This document shows, piece by piece, positions 58,808 to 64,000 of a DNA stretch of 64,000 nt (position 1 is the first letter of the stretch; each line of letters begins with the position of its first letter). Source of the DNA: Bursaphelenchus xylophilus (Eukaryota; Nematoda; Chromadorea; Rhabditida; Aphelenchoididae); contig CAJFCV020000003.1 in NCBI GenBank assembly GCA_904066235.2, forward strand, positions 10,354,001 to 10,418,000. The letters are read 5' to 3'. Both the position numbers and the translations under genes were made by a program. Under the pieces are notes generated by a model, which did no database searches, was not told where the DNA came from, and saw nothing but the letters and a program-made list of their open reading frames with translations.

Positions 58808-61800
58808 ATGGACCAGCTTCAGCAACAAGCCCTGAGATTGAATGGACTTCAAAAGGTTGGTTTTGGGATTTTTTTTTACAAATTTTTTTATGAAAAATTC
58901 TTTTTCTTTTAAGCAAAAAAATCGATTTTTTAAATTTTGAGACATTTTGATACTTTTCCAAAAAAATTTTTTTTTTCCAACATAAATTTCCAAAAAATTT
59001 CAGCCCATTATCCTCCAAAACGCGAATGCATTCCCCCAACTGCAGCAGCTTGTCCCAGCCGGCGCAGTTCAGCCCTCCGTGGCCCCGCAATCCATCAATT
59101 TGAATCAACAGATCGGTGGTCTTTTACAGGACGTCCAGAACAACTCGATGAACTCGAATATTTATCGAAACCTAATGGCCGCCCAAAAACCCCAATCTGC
59201 AGCGCCACAACAGCTAACTGCAGCGGCGGTTTCATCAATGATAAACCTACAAAGCCTTCAGCAGCTGGGATTAAATCCGGCTAGTCTGAATTTGGCGCAG
59301 GCAAGCGGATTAGGGTCTCTAGGACAACAAAATGTGACGCCGTCGGCTGTAGCGGCGGCCGCAGCTCTCATCGGGGGCAATGCGACGACAGCACAACTTC
59401 AGAATGCCGTCACACAAGCGGCCCAAGCCATTGCATCGGCCGCAGGACAACATGCGGGAATTAGCTTGAAAGGTAGGTGGATTTATATTAAAATTTCAAT
59501 TTTTTTGGGCCAAGATATGTCGGCATCGACAAAAATTTTTTTGAAAGTCGAGTTCACGGACTAATTGTCCTTTTACACACAATTTCACCCTAAAAAGTCT
59601 TCAAATTCCACCTTTCCCAACCAATTTGGCAAATCCCCCAGAATCCTTGGCATTCTGTTTCAAGTCATTTTCTCGAAAATTTCGCGAACTTGGCAATGTT
59701 TTCCCCGTATTTCGATCAAACCACGGTGTTTGCACCCACCTTCCGAATGGATGACGGTTATCATGTCGCTGCCGATCATTTCCCTGGCCCAATCCCTTCA
59801 AGCCACCTTACCCATCCGACAACGCCAACTTTCAGACTCCGCGCATCGCCATTACCAGCTCGGGAATTACGCCGAAGCCGAACGATTATGTCTGCAGTTG
59901 CTGGAAGAGGAGCCACAGAACCTGGGAGCAATGCTGTTGATCTCATCCATCTACTTTCAGCTCAAGGACTTTGAAAAGTAGGTGATCTTCTAGATTTGTA
60001 AATTTTGTTGATGTTTTTAGTCGTTTTGTTCTTCGGTCTTCTATTTTTTGGTGTGTTTAAGGGAGTAGATGCTCTGAAGCCAAAATTCAGCTAATTTTTT
60101 GGCTTTTTACTGCTGTTTTGACGCTATATTATCCATGTCGAACTTTTCTCGTCGCTGAAGAAAATTGCTCTAATTTTTGCGGAAAAGCTTCGGAATTGAT
60201 GAAAAAATAGTATTTCAAGGTAGCTTGTGAATTTTTCTAGCTATTTTGGTATGTCGATATCTGAACTTTTGACCTTTTGAGCAGTTTTTCACTTATTTTC
60301 TTATCCATGTCTTTTTGATCCATTGTTTTTCAAAATTGGTCGTGTTTTCCTAAAAGATGGATAAAATGTAAGTGGCAATGGTTATATTAGGCAAGATTAC
60401 AGTATTTCTGAGCCTCATTGACATCTGTTTTCTTTGATATATTAATTTAGACACATTATTTTGTGCATTATATTACACATGGTCTAAAATATAAAATATT
60501 TTTTTAAATTTTAATTTTCCTTGCTTCTAGATCCCTCCGCTACTCCACGATGGCAACGAGGATAAATCCCAACTGTGCGGAAGCTTACAGCAATATTGGG
60601 AACATCTACAAAGAGATTGGCGAGATGAATGCGGCATTGGAGAACTACAGACACGCAATTCGATTGAAACCCGATTTCATCGATGGTTATATCAATTTGG
60701 CGGCCGCTTTAGTACAAACTGGAGACTTTGAGCATGCTGCGAACTCGTATTTGACTGCATTACAGTACAATCCAGATTTGTATTGCGTGCGAAACGATCT
60801 GGGGAACCTTTTCAAGGCCATGGGGAAGTTTGAGGAGGCAAAGGTGAGGATTTTCATTTATTTTTTGAGTGGTTTAGGTATCAAAGAGTATGATTATGTA
60901 GGGAGCTTTATTTTTTTGATTGTTTATGGCTTCCTTATCGCACTTTTTTCGCTGAAAATATGTTTCTTTCAATTTTTGTCGATTTTTTGGTTTTTTAGTA
61001 AAATTTTTGAGGTTTTCTCGGAAATTACAGTAATCTGTGGTCTTTATTTTTTCTCTGAATGTACTAGAAGATGTCTGAAATGCTTTTACATTTCATTTAC
61101 ACCTCTTTTTTCCAGGTCTGCTACTTAAAAGCAATCGAAACTCAGCCCCAGTTCGCGGTCGCCTGGTCCAATTTGGGATGCGTTTTCAACGCGCAAAACG
61201 AACTCTGGCTGGCCATTCATCACTTCGAAAAAGCAATCACATTAGACCCCAACTTCCTGGATGCTCTGATCAATTTGGGGAATGTGCTGAAAGAGGCGCG
61301 GATATTCGATCGAGCCGCTTCGGCATATCTCCGAGCTTTGGCACTCTCGCCGAATCACGCAATCGTCCATGGGAATCTGGCTTGCGTGTATTATGAACAA
61401 GGGTAAGTGGGATTTTTTTGAGATTTGTATTGGTGTTTTAGGGAGCAAAAGGGAGATTTTGAAGAAATTTTTGATTTTTTTTTGGCTGAAGGGTGTCTCG
61501 GAAGTCTTTGAAAAAATCTTTGTGGTTTTTAAAATACGCACCTTATTATATAGTCGGTATATTATATTGTTATACAGGGTGCGCCAAAAAAAATGGACAA
61601 AAATTTTTTGCAGATATCTGGCTCTTCGGTAAACTATTCGGGGAAACGTTTTGGTCCAATAAATAGCGACATTAAAACAGTATATTCACGATAAGAATGG
61701 AGGTATAACTTTACTGCAACTTTTTTTCTCGGAGGTTCAAGTTGACCATGTCCCGATCACAATTCTCGAAAATGGGTCCTTTGGAAAATCAGGCATAAAT

Positions 61801-64000
61801 ATTTTTTGAGGCGTCACCAAAACTTCAAATAAAAGTTGTCGAATACGTTAAGACGAGTACTATCACATATGCAAAGGAATAGTAATAGTAACTTTCTGTT
61901 TCAATGCCGCAGACATCCAAACCTCCGTTGCTGAGGCAAAAAAATAAAACTCAAAACTTTGAAAACCAGAAAAAATTTTGTAGTGAGAAACTGATTAGGC
62001 TTTGGATAACTTTTAAGCTTTGGGTTGTTCCCCGACCGAGTACGTACTAAACATACCGATTTTTAACTTTCCGGCATCATCATGCTTCGAGGTAGTTACA
62101 AAATTTCAAAATTTTGGACGAAAAATGGATGATTTCTTTAAAAGAGTCGCTGCAAAGCCGCTGTTAACTCTAGCTGGCTCAAACAGCCTATGCTGAGCAA
62201 ATCTGCGTCTCTTCTGTAGCGTCAAAAAGTTTCAAGCTTAAACCTGCGTTTTCGGCGGAGAGCCGAGGGCCCAAAACGGAAACGGTGGATACCCGTGCAA
62301 AGGACCGTGTCAGGGGCTTCTGTTCTCAAGTTTTGGACGCACTGGAGCCGCGTCTTGCATTTTTCTGTAGAATCAACGCATGGCCCACGTAGAATAAAAT
62401 ATGAGGAACACCTCATGTCGGTTTTTACAATTCTGCTGACCGACAACGCCGAGATATTCAATTCAGAAGCCATTCGTCCCAAAGATCTGCAAGGATCTGG
62501 GTCACTCCGACTTCCGATGCTCTTCTTCCGAGCCGGAGTCTTTTCTGTCCTGGGCTTATCACTCCCTAGAAACTTCTGGATGCTAGCACATCCTCAAACT
62601 TATCCGAAGCTCGGGTTACAGTTGTACGGAGAGAACCACAACGTCAAACTATTTTCTTCCGACAAAATTCTATAGAAAATAAAGGCACAACTTGGTACCT
62701 CTTTGGTTTTTTGTCCATTGTTGCAAAAACTGGTGGGAAAGGAAAAAAAGATTTAAGGGGTTTGCAAGTGAGTCCTTTGCACGGTCTTAATCGCCCCTTT
62801 TTCCCTACTCGTTATTGTTTTCGTGGCGAGACACAACCGTTTTTATTTTTGTCCATTTTTTTTGGCGCACCCTGTAGACCTCAAAATTTCAAAAAAAATT
62901 TTTTTTTATTTCTTTTTTTTTCGAAAAATTTTAATCCTTTTTTATACTTGTAAAATACGCTTCTTGAACTGTTGCTTCTTTCAGAAATGTCGATTTGGCC
63001 ATTGAAGAATACAAACGGGCCATCGAACTCCAGCCCAACTTCCCAGATGCCTACTGCAACTTGGCCAACGCGTATAAGGAACGAGGGCGGGTAGAAGAAG
63101 CCATCCAGGCCTACAATACGGCCTTACAGCTCTGTCCAACTCATGCTGACTCTCAAAACAATTTGGCGAACATCAAACGAGAGCAAGGAAAAGTTGAAGA
63201 GGCGATGGAATTGTATCTACAGGCGTTGAAGGTGAGTGTTAAAGTCTTTACAAGAGGTTCATAGGGACTTTTTATGTAGGTTTTGTTTAGTATTAGACAT
63301 TTTGAAATAGATTTGAAATGAGTTTTATGTTGTAGTAGACGAAAAGTTTAAAAAATTGTAAATATTGGTTTAATGTAATATGTAGAGATAATTTGTTATT
63401 TTAATTAGTGAGAGAGGAATTTTAGAGAAAGATTAGGTGATTAGGATCGATTTTGAGATTTTTTTATATTGTAGTAGACATGGTTTTCCTAAATTAATAT
63501 AAATCTCTTCAGAATCACCCAGAATTTGCTGCAGCCCACTCCAATCTTGCATCGATCCTCCAGCAGCAAGGCCAGCTCCAAAAAGCGATCGAACATTATC
63601 AAGAAGCCATCCGAATAGCCCCAACCTTTGCTGATGCCTACTCTAACATGGGAAACACCCTAAAAGAGATGGGAGATGTGAATGGAGCCCTTCAATGCTA
63701 CGCTCGAGCGATTCAAATCAACCCCGGGTTTGCGGACGCCCATAACAACCTGGCCAGTATCCACAAGGACGCGGGAAATGTCCCAGAAGCCATCAATTCG
63801 TATAAAATGGCACTGCGGCTAAAACCCGACTTTCCGGATGCCTACTGCAACCTGATCCATTGCTATCAAATCACTTGCGAATGGACCGACTATTCCTATC
63901 GAATGGAGAAATTGGTGAAGATAATCGAGAATCAGCTGAAGGGAAGGCGGCTGCCGAGCGTCCATCCCCACCACAGCATGCTCTACCCCCTCACCCACCA
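58808..64000 (+). CDS. ogt-1: O-GlcNAc transferase, N-terminal part, continues past the window
   Basis: Nucleocytoplasmic enzyme that adds N-acetylglucosamine to Ser/Thr. Exons: 58808-58855 (ATG after a TTTCGCAG acceptor with 24 bases of leader), 59004-59472, 59803-59977, 60531-60843, 61116-61402, 62985-63231 and 63513 onward. All phases match, giving at least 675 residues. The leader of about 170 residues is Gln/Asn/Ala-rich ([37 protein letters not shown]). Then come superhelical TPRs with signature stretches [57 protein letters not shown] and [20 protein letters not shown], ending [14 protein letters not shown] at the start of the linker to the catalytic domain, which is outside the window. 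The acceptor of exon 3 is uncertain: 59665 is also in phase and would insert 46 residues. Confidence 0.95.
61575..62874 (-). mobile_element. Tc1/mariner element, 1,300 bp, decayed
   Basis: Inverted ends begin CAGGGTGCGCCAAAAAAAAT at both sides and are flanked by TA (61573-61574, 62875-62876). The size of 1,300 bp is typical of the superfamily. On the minus strand, 62222-62520 encodes a remnant of the transposase DNA-binding region ([20 protein letters not shown], a helix-turn-helix of mariner type). No intact DDE domain remains, and frames are broken below 62300. It sits in an intron of O-GlcNAc transferase, in opposite orientation to the host gene. Confidence 0.9.
62222..62700 (-). pseudogene. 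Broken Tc1/mariner transposase remnant
   Basis: The longest surviving frame is 86 codons and starts within the helix-turn-helix ([20 protein letters not shown]). Residues upstream (around 62483-62530) continue the motif in the same frame. The region after it loses frame before the catalytic aspartates. It is a dead copy and could only move if acted on by a related active transposase. Confidence 0.75.

Noticed and set aside
57906..58893. Overlapping 119-189 codon frames
   Set aside because: Arise from the GC-rich inverted repeat; frames conflict between strands and have no exon boundaries.

Overview
This window is nuclear DNA from a nematode. The evidence is multi-exon genes with GTAAGT/GTGAGT donors and TTTTCAG acceptors, several acceptors directly in front of start codons (the pattern of spliced-leader trans-splicing), and gene families with nematode-type features: a conventional protein kinase C with two alternative last exons, a cytoplasmic intermediate filament protein with a long lamin-type coil 1B and a lamin-like tail domain, and O-GlcNAc transferase. 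I cannot name the species. Introns are long (up to about 5 kb) and full of short repeats and non-autonomous transposons. Almost all small open frames outside the exons below are repeat-derived or antisense shadows.

Layout. (1) 1-15,990, plus strand: a conventional PKC of the PKC-2 / alpha-beta type. Its coding exons run from 3146 to 15838 and it has two alternative C-terminal (V5) exons. (2) 16,067-20,501, minus strand: a cytoplasmic intermediate filament protein of the IFA type. Its 3' end faces the PKC 3' end, with poly(A) signals about 75 bp apart. (3) 23,608-44,153, minus strand: a 12-exon gene for a highly charged protein of about 1,260 residues with a very long ER/K-rich helix; I do not recognise its family. 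Its last exon ends in phase 0 without a stop and can be joined in frame to the first exon of the intermediate filament gene, so regions 2 and 3 may form one giant intermediate filament locus. (4) 47,481-48,136, minus strand: two exons that end a further gene or isoform. (5) 49-58.7 kb: no convincing gene; mostly repeats, long inverted repeats and two GC/GA-rich promoter-like islands. (6) 58,808 to the window end, plus strand: the N-terminal half of O-GlcNAc transferase (Gln/Ala-rich leader, then TPRs), cut off by the window edge.

Mobile and repeat content is the most unusual aspect. It includes arrays of the odd-length palindrome GCAC-N-GTGC (23 copies in one 590-bp PKC intron), three or more MITE-like families, an intact-looking hAT-type MITE with an 8-bp target duplication, a nearly perfect 1,538-bp fold-back element with Tc1-like ends, a 1,300-bp Tc1/mariner element with a decayed transposase inside an O-GlcNAc transferase intron, and two other large inverted repeats. 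The 10-mer GTAAAATACG / CGTATTTTAC is also strongly over-represented across introns.

The genes are not an operon or pathway. They are separate eukaryotic genes. PKC and the filament protein converge, and the filament and giant coiled-coil genes are co-oriented.
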